Of a stretch of 64,000 nt of DNA, positions 7,228-16,084 are shown piece by piece. The notes beneath the pieces were generated by a model that was not told the origin of the DNA, searched no databases, and saw only the letters and a list, made by a program, of their open reading frames with translations. How positions within the stretch are numbered: the stretch's first letter is position 1; each line of letters starts with the position of its first letter. The position numbers and the translations under genes were made by a program. Source of the stretch: Micromonospora lupini str. Lupac 08 (GTDB taxonomy: Bacteria > Actinomycetota > Actinomycetes > Mycobacteriales > Micromonosporaceae); assembly GCF_000297395.2 (NCBI RefSeq), contig NZ_HF570108.1:205883-269882 (forward strand). Reading direction: 5' to 3'.

Positions 7228-8549
7228 CGGCGGGCACCGCGATCGTGCTCTTCACCCGCGACCTGCGGGTGCACGACCACCCGGCGCTGGCCACCACCTG
7301 CGCGGCGTTCGACCGGGTGGTGCCGCTGTACGTGCTCGACCCGGCGCTGGCCGGTCTGTCGGCCAACCGCACCCGGTTCCTGCACCAGGCCCTCGCCGAC
7401 CTGCGCGACGCGCTGCGCGAGCGCGGCGGTGACCTGGTGGTGCGGCGCGGCGACCCGGTGGCCGAGACGATCCGGCTGGCCGGCGAGGTCGGCGCGACAG
7501 CCGTGGCGCTCTCCGCCGACGTCAGCAACCACGCCCGTCGGCGCGAGCGGCGACTGCGCGCCGAGTGCGAGCGGCACCGGCTGCGCCTGCGGCTCTTTCC
7601 GGGGCTGACCGTGGTCGAGCCCGGCGCGTTGCGCCCCGGGGGCGGAGGCGACCACTACCGGGTGTTCAGCCCGTACCACCGGGCGTGGGCGGCCGCGCGG
7701 TGGCGCGACGAGTTGGCCGCGCCCCGCCGGATCGCACTGCCCGACGGGGTACGCGTGGGTCGGGTGCCGGCGCCGCCGGCCGGGGAGTCACCGGACGCGG
7801 CTACCGGTGGCGAGCGGATCGCCCGGCAGCGGCTCACCGACTGGCTGCCCGAGCTGGGCCGGTACGACGACCAGCACGACGACATGGCCGGCGACGACAC
7901 CTCCCGGCTCAGCCCGTACCTGCGCTTCGGCTGCGTGTCCCCGCTGTCGGTGGCCAACCGGGCCGGCGACCGGTCCGGGCCCTTCGTTCGGCAGGTCTGT
8001 TGGCGCGACTTCTACTACCAGGTCACCGCGGCGTTCCCGGAGATCTCGACGGCCGCCTACCGGCGGGGCGCCACCGAGCAGTGGCGCTACGACGACGACG
8101 CCCTGACGGCCTGGGCCGAGGGGCGGACCGGGATGCCGATCGTGGACGCCGGGATGCGGCAGATGCGGGCGCAGGGCTGGCAGCACAACCGGGCGCGGCT
8201 GATCACCGCCGGCTACCTGACCAAGCACCTGGGTCAGGACTGGCGGGCCGGGGTGGCTGTCTTCTTCCGCTGGCTGCTCGACGGGGACGTGGCAAACAAC
8301 TCCGGCAACTGGCAGTGGGTCGCCGGCACCGGCAACGACACCAAGCCGTACCGGGGGTTCAACCCGGTCCGGCAGGCCGAGCGGTACGACCCGGCCGGCG
8401 ACTACGTACGCCGCTGGGTGCCGGAGCTGTCGGCGGTGCCGGGCAAGGCGATCCACCAGCCGTGGAAGCTGCCCGAGGACGTCCGCCGCACGCTTGACTA
8501 CCCGCCGCCGCTCTCCGTGCCGGGCACCGACCCGGTCTGGCTGCGCTGA
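7224..8549 (+). CDS. phr: Deoxyribodipyrimidine photolyase (CPD class I)
   Basis: 441 residues from GTG at 7224 overlapping the crtB stop. The N-terminal alpha/beta antenna domain begins IVLFTRDLRVHDHPAL. The C-terminal FAD domain shows WRDFYYQV, the signature GMPIVDAGMRQM, WQHNRARLI, and VANNSGNWQWVAGTG with the conserved Trp and Asn of CPD photolyases. It uses blue-light-excited FADH- to split cyclobutane pyrimidine dimers. Coupling to crtB puts UV repair and carotenoid photoprotection under common control, as in other light-responsive actinobacterial loci. Confidence 0.94.
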   Translation: MTAGTAIVLFTRDLRVHDHPALATTCAAFDRVVPLYVLDPALAGLSANRTRFLHQALADLRDALRERGGDLVVRRGDPVAETIRLAGEVGATAVALSADVSNHARRRERRLRAECERHRLRLRLFPGLTVVEPGALRPGGGGDHYRVFSPYHRAWAAARWRDELAAPRRIALPDGVRVGRVPAPPAGESPDAATGGERIARQRLTDWLPELGRYDDQHDDMAGDDTSRLSPYLRFGCVSPLSVANRAGDRSGPFVRQVCWRDFYYQVTAAFPEISTAAYRRGATEQWRYDDDALTAWAEGRTGMPIVDAGMRQMRAQGWQHNRARLITAGYLTKHLGQDWRAGVAVFFRWLLDGDVANNSGNWQWVAGTGNDTKPYRGFNPVRQAERYDPAGDYVRRWVPELSAVPGKAIHQPWKLPEDVRRTLDYPPPLSVPGTDPVWLR

Positions 8550-8561
8550 CCCCGACGATTG

Positions 8562-9638
8562 TCAGAGCACCGAGTGCAGGGCCTCGGCCAGCTCCTCGAC
8601 GCGGTCGTGGTCGGCGAGCTGCGCCGTGACGTACCCGAGGGTGTAGCCGCGCTCCGGGTCGGCCCAGGCGCTGCTGCCGCCGAGCCCGCCCATGCCCCAA
8701 CTGCCGTCGGGCTCCCACTGCATGCCCAGCGTCCACCGGACCTGGCGGTCCAGCAGCACGTCCGTCCCGTCGTACTGGACCCGGGTCGCCTCGGCCACCA
8801 ACTCCGGGCTGAACAGCCGTACGCCGTCGAGGACGCCACCGGCCAGCAGGCCCGCGTAGAGCCGGCTCAGGCCGGCCGCGGTGGCGTGCAGGTTGACCGC
8901 AGGCATCTCGGCGCCCCGCCAGAGCGGGCTGTTCAGCACGGCGAGGTCGAGCCCGCCGGTCGGGTTGCCCATTGCCCGTGCCCGCAGCGAGCCGGGCTCG
9001 CCGAGCTTCCGGACCGGCCACTGCGGGTCGCCGTAGCGCAGGTCCGCGCAGCGGCGTTGGTCGGCGTCGCCCAGCCCGTAGGCGAGGTCGAGCTGCCACG
9101 GGCCGGCGATCTCGTCGGCCAGGAACCGGCCCACGCCGCGGCCGTCGACGCGGCGGACCAGCTCGCCCACCAGGTGCCCGTACGTCCAGGCGTGCTCTCC
9201 GGCCAGCGACCCCGGCGTCCACTCGGGGTCGGCGGCCGCCAGGTCGCCGGCGAGCAGCGCCCAGTCGGCGACCGCGGTGGCCGGCCGGGGCACCGGGAAG
9301 GCCGGTAGCCCGGCGGTGTGCGACAACACCTGCCGCACGGTGGCCGGGGTGCGGAACTCCGGCCAGTACCGCTCGACGGGCGAGTCGAGGTCGACCCGCC
9401 CCCGGTCGACGAGCAGCAGCAGACAGAGCGCGACCACCGGCTTGCCCACCGAGTAGACGTTGGCAAGCGTGTCCGGCCGCCACGGCTGGCTGGACGGCTC
9501 GTCGGCGGTCCGGGAGCCGCCGACCAGGTCGAGGACCGGTCGGCCGTCGTACCAGACGGTCAGGCTGGCGCCGGACTCCCGGCCGGAGGCGAGGAGGTCG
9601 TGGAAGCAGTCCCGGACGGGGTCGAAGCGTGCGTGCAT
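8562..9638 (-). CDS. Serine hydrolase, beta-lactamase/esterase EstB-like
   Basis: 358 residues from ATG at 9638. It is a class C beta-lactamase-fold protein: the Ser-x-x-Lys nucleophile motif is SVGK (about 76), and the Tyr motif falls in WTYGHLVGE (about 160). The C-terminal GGLGGSSAWADPERG occupies the position of the KTG/HTG element. No signal peptide is seen, so it is probably cytoplasmic. Family members include esterases, D-aminopeptidases and carboxypeptidases more often than true beta-lactamases. The substrate is unknown. It converges on phr with a 12-bp gap and no obvious terminator. Confidence 0.83.
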   Translation of the reverse strand: MHARFDPVRDCFHDLLASGRESGASLTVWYDGRPVLDLVGGSRTADEPSSQPWRPDTLANVYSVGKPVVALCLLLLVDRGRVDLDSPVERYWPEFRTPATVRQVLSHTAGLPAFPVPRPATAVADWALLAGDLAAADPEWTPGSLAGEHAWTYGHLVGELVRRVDGRGVGRFLADEIAGPWQLDLAYGLGDADQRRCADLRYGDPQWPVRKLGEPGSLRARAMGNPTGGLDLAVLNSPLWRGAEMPAVNLHATAAGLSRLYAGLLAGGVLDGVRLFSPELVAEATRVQYDGTDVLLDRQVRWTLGMQWEPDGSWGMGGLGGSSAWADPERGYTLGYVTAQLADHDRVEELAEALHSVL

Positions 9639-9728
9639 CGGATCACCGTAGGCGGTGGGGCGCGGTGACGGTGCCGACTTTTCCGGACCCCGGTGGTCGG
9701 GGCGAGGCCGCTGGGGGATGCTGTTCTG

Positions 9729-11204
9729 ATGGCGGAGCCGGAGCTGGTTGACGTGGTCGTGGTGGGGCTCGGGGTCGGCGGCGAGGAGGTGGCCGGGCGG
9801 CTCGCCGAGGCCGGCCTGAGCGTCGTCGGCATCGAACGGGACCTCGTCGGTGGCGAGTGCCCGTACTGGGGCTGCATCCCGAGCAAGATGATGATCAGGG
9901 CCGCGAACGCGCTGGCCGAGGCGCGTCGGGTCGACGGGCTCGCGGGCACGGCGCAGGTCCGTCCGGACTGGGCGCCGGTGGCGAAGCGGATCCGCGAGGA
10001 GGCCACCGACAACTGGGACGACAAGGTCGCGGTCGAGCGGTTCACCGGCAAGGGTGGCCGGTTCGTCCGGGGCAGTGGCCGGCTCGACGGTCCGGGGCGT
10101 GTCCGGGTCGGTGACCAGGTGTTCCAGGCCCGGCACGGCGTCGTCCTGGGCACCGGCACCCGGGCTTCGGTGCCGCCGATCGACGGCCTGGCCGGCACGC
10201 CGTACTGGACCAACCACCAGGCGATCGAGGTCGAGCAGCTGCCCGGGTCGTTGCTGGTGCTCGGCGGCGGCGCGATCGGGCTGGAGCTGGCCCAGGTCTT
10301 CGCGCGCTTCGGCGTCCGCGTCACGGTGGTGGAGGCGCTGGACCGGGTGCTGGCCGTCGAGGAGCCGGAGGCGTCCGAGGTGGCCGCCGCGGCGCTGCGC
10401 GCCGACGGCGTCGAGATCCACACGGGTGTACGTGCCGAACGGGTCGCGCACGACGGCGACCGGTTCACGCTGCACGGCGTCGGCGGGGCGCAGTTCACCG
10501 CCGAGCGACTGCTCGTGGTGACCGGCCGCCGGGCGCACCTGGAGGAGTTGGGGCTGGACACCGTAGGTGTGGACGCCACTCAGCGTTACCTGCCGGTGGA
10601 CGACCGTCTGCACGTCACCGACGGCATCTGGGCGGTGGGTGACCTGACCGGTCAGGGCGCGTTCACCCACATCGCCATGTACCAGGCGGGGATCGTGGTG
10701 GCCGACGTGCTGGCCCACGCCCGGGAGGCGACGGCGGGGGCCGACGCCAGCGGGACCGCAAGTGTCGTCGGCGGTGCGATGGGGGCGTCCAGCTCGCTTG
10801 CCGCAAGCGGGTCGAGTGGGTCGGCCGGCACCGTGCCGCGCGCCGACTACCGCGCGCTGCCCCGGGTGACCTTCACCGATCCGGAGGTCGGTGCGGTCGG
10901 CCTCACCGAGCAGCAGGCTCGCGAGCGCGGCATCAACGTGCAGGTCGGGTTCACCAAGCTGGGCAGCTCGACCCGGGGGTGGATCCACCAGGTCGGTGAC
11001 GAGGGCTTCATCAAGCTCGTCGCGGACGCCGACCAGGGCGTGCTGATCGGCGCGACGTCGGTCGGCCCGGCCGGCGGTGAGGTGCTGTCCGCGCTGGTGG
11101 TGGCGGTGCACGCGGCCGTGCCGCTGAGTCAACTGCGGCACATGATCTACGCGTACCCGACCTTCCATCGGGCCATCGAGGACGCGCTGCGCAACCTGTC
11201 CTGA
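9729..11204 (+). CDS. FAD-dependent pyridine nucleotide-disulfide oxidoreductase
   Basis: 491 residues from ATG at 9729. FAD-binding VVVVGLGVGGEEVA, redox-active disulfide GECPYWGCIPSK, NAD(P)-binding LVLGGGAIGLELAQ, second FAD contact WAVGDLTG, and a C-terminal dimerisation domain are all visible. The overall layout matches dihydrolipoamide dehydrogenase, mercuric reductase and mycothione reductase relatives. The C-terminal FHRAIEDAL places a His and a Glu where the lipoamide-type acid-base pair lies. An Ala/Ser/Gly-rich insertion of about 35 residues (around 340-375) interrupts the region before the dimerisation domain and is unusual. There is no E2/E3 partner nearby, so the substrate is open. 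Confidence 0.85.
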   Translation: MAEPELVDVVVVGLGVGGEEVAGRLAEAGLSVVGIERDLVGGECPYWGCIPSKMMIRAANALAEARRVDGLAGTAQVRPDWAPVAKRIREEATDNWDDKVAVERFTGKGGRFVRGSGRLDGPGRVRVGDQVFQARHGVVLGTGTRASVPPIDGLAGTPYWTNHQAIEVEQLPGSLLVLGGGAIGLELAQVFARFGVRVTVVEALDRVLAVEEPEASEVAAAALRADGVEIHTGVRAERVAHDGDRFTLHGVGGAQFTAERLLVVTGRRAHLEELGLDTVGVDATQRYLPVDDRLHVTDGIWAVGDLTGQGAFTHIAMYQAGIVVADVLAHAREATAGADASGTASVVGGAMGASSSLAASGSSGSAGTVPRADYRALPRVTFTDPEVGAVGLTEQQARERGINVQVGFTKLGSSTRGWIHQVGDEGFIKLVADADQGVLIGATSVGPAGGEVLSALVVAVHAAVPLSQLRHMIYAYPTFHRAIEDALRNLS

Positions 11205-11286
11205 CGCGCGGGACGGCGTCAAGCCACAGCAGGCGGGACAGCAAGATTTAGCCGTCCGGCTGTTCATTTCTTTCATTCTGGTGACG

Positions 11287-11300
11287 TACGATTGCGACCG
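11287..11300 (+). promoter_or_regulatory. Candidate -10 box for leaderless lacI-family mRNA
   Basis: TACGAT at 11287-11292 ends seven bases before the GTG at 11300, and there is no Shine-Dalgarno sequence. The spacing fits transcription starting at the start codon. The -35 region (around 11264-11269) is poor. Confidence 0.4.
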
Positions 11301-12304
11301 TGACCAAGCGGTTGACTGAAGTTGCCAAGAAGGCGGGCGTCAGCGAGGCCACCGTCAGCCGGGTGCTCAACGGTCGGGACGGTGTCTCCGAGACGACCCG
11401 GACGGCGGTGCTGACCGCGCTTGACGTGCTCGGCTACGAGCGGCCGACCAAGCTGCGCGGCGAGCGGGCCCGGCTGGTCGGGCTGGTGCTGCCCGAGTTG
11501 CAGAACCCGATCTTCCCGGCGCTGGCCGAGGTGGTCACCGGCACCCTCGCCCAGCGGGGCTACACGCCGGCGCTCTGCGCCCGCACCATCGGCGGCGTGT
11601 CCGAGATGGACTACGTGGAGATGCTCCTCGACCACCAGGTCTCCGGCGTGATCTTCGCGGGTGGCTCGTACGCGCTCGCCGACGCCCGGCACGACCACTA
11701 CCGGCGGCTGACCGACCGGGGCCTTCCCGTGGTCCTGGTCAACGCCGGTGTGGACGAGTTGGGCTTTCCCCGGGTCTCGACGGACGACGCGGTGGCGGTG
11801 GAGCAGGCGTACGGGCACCTGCGTTCGCTCGGCCACGAGCGGATCGGGATGGTCCTCGGCCCGGAGGGGCACGTGCCGTCCCGGCGCAAGTTGGACGCGA
11901 TGGTCCAGGTCGCGGGCTGGGGCGAGGCCGACGCCGAGTGCGTCGAGCGGTCCAGCTTCTCGATGGAGGGTGCGCGGGTCGCCGCGACGAAGCTTGTCGA
12001 GCGCGGCGTGACAGGCATCATCTGCGCCAGCGACGTGCTGGCGCTGGGCACCATCCGGGCCGCCCGGCGCCTGGGTCGCGCGGTGCCGGCGGACATCTCG
12101 GTGGTGGGCTTCGACGACTCCGCGTTCATGACCTGCACAGACCCGCCACTGACCACCGTCCGGCAGCCGATCGAGACGATGGGGCAGGCCGCGGTGGACC
12201 TGCTTGTCACCCAGATCGAGGGTGCCGGCGTCCTCCAGGACGAGCTGCTGTTCGAGCCGGAGCTGGTGGTTCGCGGCTCCACCGCGCCCGCACCCCGCCG
12301 CTGA
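11300..12304 (+). CDS. LacI-family transcriptional regulator of the alpha-glucan locus
   Basis: 334 residues. The N-terminal LacI helix-turn-helix (RLTEVAKKAGVSEATVSRVL, about 4-23) with the hinge helix VLGYERP is followed by a periplasmic-binding-protein-like sugar domain (about 60-330), including the typical GFDDS near the C-terminus. It lies 366 bp upstream of a sugar ABC transporter and glucan hydrolases on the same strand, so it most likely represses that locus and is released by a transported alpha-glucoside. The start is apparently leaderless. A strong intrinsic terminator follows. Confidence 0.9.
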   Translation: MTKRLTEVAKKAGVSEATVSRVLNGRDGVSETTRTAVLTALDVLGYERPTKLRGERARLVGLVLPELQNPIFPALAEVVTGTLAQRGYTPALCARTIGGVSEMDYVEMLLDHQVSGVIFAGGSYALADARHDHYRRLTDRGLPVVLVNAGVDELGFPRVSTDDAVAVEQAYGHLRSLGHERIGMVLGPEGHVPSRRKLDAMVQVAGWGEADAECVERSSFSMEGARVAATKLVERGVTGIICASDVLALGTIRAARRLGRAVPADISVVGFDDSAFMTCTDPPLTTVRQPIETMGQAAVDLLVTQIEGAGVLQDELLFEPELVVRGSTAPAPRR

Positions 12305-12338
12305 CCGTGCCCCTGCCGTACTGACCGACCGCCTCGAC

Positions 12339-12377
12339 CGGCCGTCGACCGCTTCCTGCGGTCGGCGGCCGTTTTTT
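12339..12377 (+). terminator. Intrinsic terminator after the LacI regulator
   Basis: A 14-bp stem (CGGCCGTCGACCGC with GCGGTCGGCGGCCG, one wobble pair, 5-nt loop) is followed immediately by six T at 12372-12377. This is one of the clearest intrinsic terminators in the window and separates the regulator from the transporter operon. Confidence 0.85.
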
Positions 12378-12516
12378 CGTGGTCGCCCGCAGCTTTTCGC
12401 GGTTGCCCGCACCGCGCGGACACCGCCGGATCGCCCGTGGACCAGATAGGACGGAAAGCCGTCAAACCCGGCGCGAATCACATCACTGTCGGTGTCTGCC
12501 GTAACTATGTCGTGTC

Positions 12517-12567
12517 TTTTCAAAACGCCGTCGACACCTTGCTGAAATGAGTCGCCCTCGTTACAGT
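12517..12567 (+). promoter_or_regulatory. Promoter of the alpha-glucan ABC operon with candidate operator
   Basis: TTGCTG at 12539-12544 and TACAGT at 12562-12567 are separated by 17 bp, a good housekeeping-type promoter, and leave a leader of about 100 nt before the binding-protein ATG. Just upstream, TTTTCAAAA at 12517-12525 is a short symmetric site that could bind the LacI regulator. The rest of 12378-12670 shows no gene. Confidence 0.5.
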
Positions 12568-12670
12568 GACTCCACTCACACCTGGCTCCGGCGCAGCTAC
12601 AGGGCGTCAGGTCGCATCACCGCAGATCAGCGCATCTCATGGAGACACCCGTTCCCGAAGGGATGGACAG

Positions 12671-14050
12671 ATGTCCGTACCGCAATACCGAAGGGCTGCG
12701 GCGCTGGCGCTCGTGGCCGGCCTGGGGTTCAGCCTCACGGCATGCTCCACGAAGAGCGACGACAAGGGCACGACCGCCGGCGGCAAGGTCACCATCACGG
12801 TCGACTGCCAGCCGGTCGGCGCCCAGAAAGAGCTGTTGAAGAACTGGAACGACGACGTCGTCGAGTTCCAGAAGCAGAACCCGGACATCGTCGTCAAGAG
12901 CGTGAGCGTCGGCGAGCAGTGCAACAACCCGCCGGACTTCACCGCCCGCCTCGCCGGCGGCACCGTGACCGACGTGTTCTACGGGTACATGACCGATCTC
13001 CAGCAGGTGCTCGACTCCGGTCAGGCGATGGACATCACCGGGGTCGTCAACAAGGACACGATCCCCACCTGGGACAGCGTCGACCCGGCGCTCAAGGGGG
13101 CCTTCACCGACGGCGGCAAGCTCTACGCCGTCCCGGTGAAGAACTACTCGATGGGCCTGGTCTACAACAAGGTCCTGTTCCAGAAGGCCGGGCTCGACGT
13201 CAACAACCCACCCAAGACCTGGGCCGACGTGCGGGCCGCCGCCAAGAAGATCTCGGCCCTCGGCAACGGCATCGCCGGCTACTCCGAGTACAGCGCCGGC
13301 AACACCGGCGGCTGGCACTTCACCTCGCTGCTCTACTCGCAGGGTGGCCAGGTGTTGACGCCGGACGGCAAGAAGGCCGACTTCAACAACGCGATGGGCA
13401 AGCAGGTCCTGCAGAACATCAAGGACATGCGGTACGGCGACAACAGCATGGGCTCCCGCCAGCTGCTCCAGTGGGGTGACCTGCTGACCAACGCCGGCGC
13501 GGGCAAGGTCGGCATGTTCATCGGCGCGCCGGACGCCACCCAGGCGATCGTCAGCCAGTTCCAGGGCAAGTTCCAGGACTGGGCGATGGCGCCGCTGCCC
13601 GGCCAGGACGGCCCGGCGAAGGGCACGCTCGGTGGCGGCGAAGGCTACTTCTTCAAGAAGGACCTCTCCCCGGAGCAGGTCAAGGCCGGTCTGAAGTGGA
13701 TCGCGTACCAGAAGCTCACGCCGGGCAAGGGCCAGTTCGACTACGTCCGGGCCAAGCCGCAGAACTACCCGGTGGGTCTGCCCCAGCCGCTGCTGTTCGC
13801 CAACGGCAGCGAGGCGCAGAAGCAGGAACTCGAACTGCGCAAGGCGAACGCGAACGTCGACACCACCAACTTCGCGATCTTCGAGGCGACCCCGGTGCCG
13901 ATCAAGGGTGAGCCGCGCAACGCGCAGGCGATCTACGCCGTCCTCGACGCCGCGATGTCCGGGGTGCTGACCAACCCGAACGCGAACATCGACGCGCTGC
14001 TCAAGACGGCCGAAGAGAAGGTCAACCAGCTCCTGGCCGCCGAGAAGTGA
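12671..14050 (+). CDS. Sugar ABC transporter, solute-binding lipoprotein
   Basis: 459 residues from ATG at 12671, with AAGGGA upstream. The lipoprotein signal ends at LTAC (Cys about 18). The remainder is a family 1 extracellular solute-binding protein, with the region around NYSMGLVYNKVLFQKAGLD typical of maltose-binding-protein relatives. It is the extracytoplasmic receptor for the two permeases that follow. The neighbouring GH13 and GH87-type enzymes point to alpha-glucooligosaccharides (for example nigerooligosaccharides) as ligand, which is inference. No ATPase is encoded here, as usual for actinobacterial sugar importers that share MsiK. Confidence 0.9.
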   Translation: MSVPQYRRAAALALVAGLGFSLTACSTKSDDKGTTAGGKVTITVDCQPVGAQKELLKNWNDDVVEFQKQNPDIVVKSVSVGEQCNNPPDFTARLAGGTVTDVFYGYMTDLQQVLDSGQAMDITGVVNKDTIPTWDSVDPALKGAFTDGGKLYAVPVKNYSMGLVYNKVLFQKAGLDVNNPPKTWADVRAAAKKISALGNGIAGYSEYSAGNTGGWHFTSLLYSQGGQVLTPDGKKADFNNAMGKQVLQNIKDMRYGDNSMGSRQLLQWGDLLTNAGAGKVGMFIGAPDATQAIVSQFQGKFQDWAMAPLPGQDGPAKGTLGGGEGYFFKKDLSPEQVKAGLKWIAYQKLTPGKGQFDYVRAKPQNYPVGLPQPLLFANGSEAQKQELELRKANANVDTTNFAIFEATPVPIKGEPRNAQAIYAVLDAAMSGVLTNPNANIDALLKTAEEKVNQLLAAEK

Positions 14051-14057
14051 CCGGCAG

Positions 14058-14087
14058 GTGTGGGGGCCGGCCCGACGGCCCCCACAC
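14058..14087 (+). terminator. Intercistronic hairpin after the binding-protein gene
   Basis: Perfect 12-bp stem GTGTGGGGGCCG/CGGCCCCCACAC with a 6-nt loop and no U-tract, starting 8 bp after the stop. Hairpins here usually stabilise the upstream transcript or act as partial terminators so that binding protein exceeds permease. Confidence 0.6.
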
Positions 14088-14131
14088 CCCGCGTCGCACC
14101 GTCCGCGTCACTGACTTCCGCAGGAGTTGCC

Positions 14132-15088
14132 TTGGCGATCACCGCCGTCCCCCAGGCCCCCAGGAAACCGGGTCGCCCGATGTCGCCGTACGCGACAGGG
14201 CCGCAGCGCACCAGCCTCGGCCGCAAGGTACGGGACAACCTCACCGGGCACGCGTTCCTGATCGGCGCCGTGCTCTGCTTCGTGGTCTTCTCCTGGTACC
14301 CGATGATCCGCGGCATCGTCATGAGCTTCCAGCGGACCAGGCGCGGCGAGACGACCTGGGTGGGCTGGGACAACTACTCCCGTCTCATCGCCGACCCCAG
14401 CTTCTGGCCCGCCTGGAAGAACACGCTCTACTTCACGGTGCTCGCGCTCGTGCTCGGGTACGCGGTGCCGTTCTTCGTGGCGATCCTGCTCAACGAGTTC
14501 CGCCACGCCAAGGGTTACCTGCGGGTCCTGGTCTACCTGCCGGTCATGCTCCCGCCGGCCTCGGCGCTGTTCCTCTTCAAGTTCTACGCGTACGACCCCA
14601 GCGAGGCCGGGCTGTTCAACGCGATCCTCACGGCGCTGCACCTGCCCACGTCGCAGTGGATGCAGTCGCCGGACATGACGATGCCGGCAATGGTGATCGC
14701 GTCCACCTGGATGAACATGGGCGGCGCGGTGCTGATCTACCTGGCGTCGTTGCAGAACATCCCCGGTGAGCTGTACGAGGCGGCGGAGCTCGACGGCGCC
14801 GGGATCTGGCGGCGGATCCGGCACGTGACCATCCCGCAGACCCGGCTGATCCTCGCGCTCCTGGCGATGCTGCAGATCGTCGCCACGATGCAGCTCTTCA
14901 TCGAGCCGCTGATCCTCGCCAACGGCGCGGGCGCGGAGGACTCCGCGACGTCGGTGGCGTACCTCATCTACCAGCACGGGTTCTTCCAGAACGACCTCAA
15001 CGGCGCCGCCGCGCTGGGCGTGATCATGCTCGTCGTGCTGGCCGGCTTCTCCGCCGTGTACGTGCGGCTGACTGCGAAACAGGACTAG
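14132..15088 (+). CDS. Sugar ABC transporter permease (MalF/UgpA type)
   Basis: 318 residues from TTG at 14132, chosen because AGGAG lies five bases upstream; an in-frame ATG at 14180 is the alternative. There are about six membrane segments starting near FLIGAVLCFVVFSWYP. The EAA loop that docks to the ATPase reads YEAAELDGAGIWRRIRHVT. It forms a heterodimer with the next gene product. It is in the same operon as the binding protein, separated by the 14058-14087 hairpin. Confidence 0.9.
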   Translation: MAITAVPQAPRKPGRPMSPYATGPQRTSLGRKVRDNLTGHAFLIGAVLCFVVFSWYPMIRGIVMSFQRTRRGETTWVGWDNYSRLIADPSFWPAWKNTLYFTVLALVLGYAVPFFVAILLNEFRHAKGYLRVLVYLPVMLPPASALFLFKFYAYDPSEAGLFNAILTALHLPTSQWMQSPDMTMPAMVIASTWMNMGGAVLIYLASLQNIPGELYEAAELDGAGIWRRIRHVTIPQTRLILALLAMLQIVATMQLFIEPLILANGAGAEDSATSVAYLIYQHGFFQNDLNGAAALGVIMLVVLAGFSAVYVRLTAKQD

Positions 15089-15099
15089 GACGGCGAGGA

Positions 15100-15987
15100 A
15101 TGGCACAGGATTCCGGAACCCGGACCCTCATCTCCCACTCTCAGCTCAGCCGGGGGCGCGGCAAGGTCATCTACTGGACGCTGCTGATCGTCGTCGTCAC
15201 GGGCTTCACGCTCGTCTTCCTCGGGCCGCTCTACTGGATGGTCACCGGCGCGCTCAAGTCCGGCCAGGAGATCGCGCAGACCCCGCCGTCGCTGTTCCCC
15301 AAGGACCCGCAGCCGCAGAACTACATCGACGCGTGGAACAACCTGGCCCTCGCCAAGCTGCTGTTCAACACGTTCTACTACGCCATCGGGGCGGTGCTGT
15401 TCCAGCTCGTCCTCGACAGCGCCGCCGCGTACTCGCTGTCCAAGCTGCGGCCGATCTTCGGCAACGTGATCCTCGGCCTGATGCTGGGGACGCTGATGAT
15501 CCCGGCGATGGTCCTCATCGTGCCGCAGTACGTGACGGTGCTCGACCTGCCGATCCTGCACATCAACCTGCTCGACTCGCCGTTCGCGATCTGGCTGCCG
15601 ATGGTCGCGAACGCGTTCAACATCTTCCTGTTGAAGCGGTTCTTCGACTCGATCCCGGAGGAGCTGATGGCCGCCGCCCTCATGGACGGGGCGTCGTCGC
15701 TGCGCACGCTCTGGTCGATCATCCTGCCGCTGTCGCGTCCCATCCTCGGCGTCGTCTCGATCTTCGCGGTGACCGCGGTCTGGAAGGACTTCCTCTGGCC
15801 GAAGCTGGTCATGCCGTCGCCCGAGACCCGGACGGTGAGTGTCGGCATCTACACCTTCGCGGGTGGCACCCCGATGAACGTGGTGATCGCCGCGTCGGTC
15901 ATCGCCGCCATCCCGACTGTCATCATCTTCCTGATCTTCCAGCGGAACATCATGTCCGGTCTGACCACGGGCAGCATCAAGGGATAG
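15100..15987 (+). CDS. Sugar ABC transporter permease (MalG/UgpE type)
   Basis: 295 residues from ATG at 15100, 11 bp after the partner permease, with a GGCGAGGA ribosome site. Six membrane segments are expected. The EAA motif is LMAAALMDGASSLRTLWSII, and the C-terminus ends with the usual SGLTTGSIKG. It is the second half of the import channel for the alpha-glucan oligosaccharide system. The cognate ATPase must be supplied in trans. Confidence 0.92.
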   Translation: MAQDSGTRTLISHSQLSRGRGKVIYWTLLIVVVTGFTLVFLGPLYWMVTGALKSGQEIAQTPPSLFPKDPQPQNYIDAWNNLALAKLLFNTFYYAIGAVLFQLVLDSAAAYSLSKLRPIFGNVILGLMLGTLMIPAMVLIVPQYVTVLDLPILHINLLDSPFAIWLPMVANAFNIFLLKRFFDSIPEELMAAALMDGASSLRTLWSIILPLSRPILGVVSIFAVTAVWKDFLWPKLVMPSPETRTVSVGIYTFAGGTPMNVVIAASVIAAIPTVIIFLIFQRNIMSGLTTGSIKG

Positions 15988-16084
15988 CCCACGACCGCAT
16001 ACGACCGCGCGGCGAACAACGACCGTTCGCCCCGACACATAACCAGGTCCGGCGAACCCGCCGACGTACTGACGCAGAAAGCAG

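Noticed and set aside
8562..9638. Antibiotic-resistance beta-lactamase
   Set aside because: The fold and SxxK motif fit, but there is no signal peptide and the family is dominated by esterases and peptidases.
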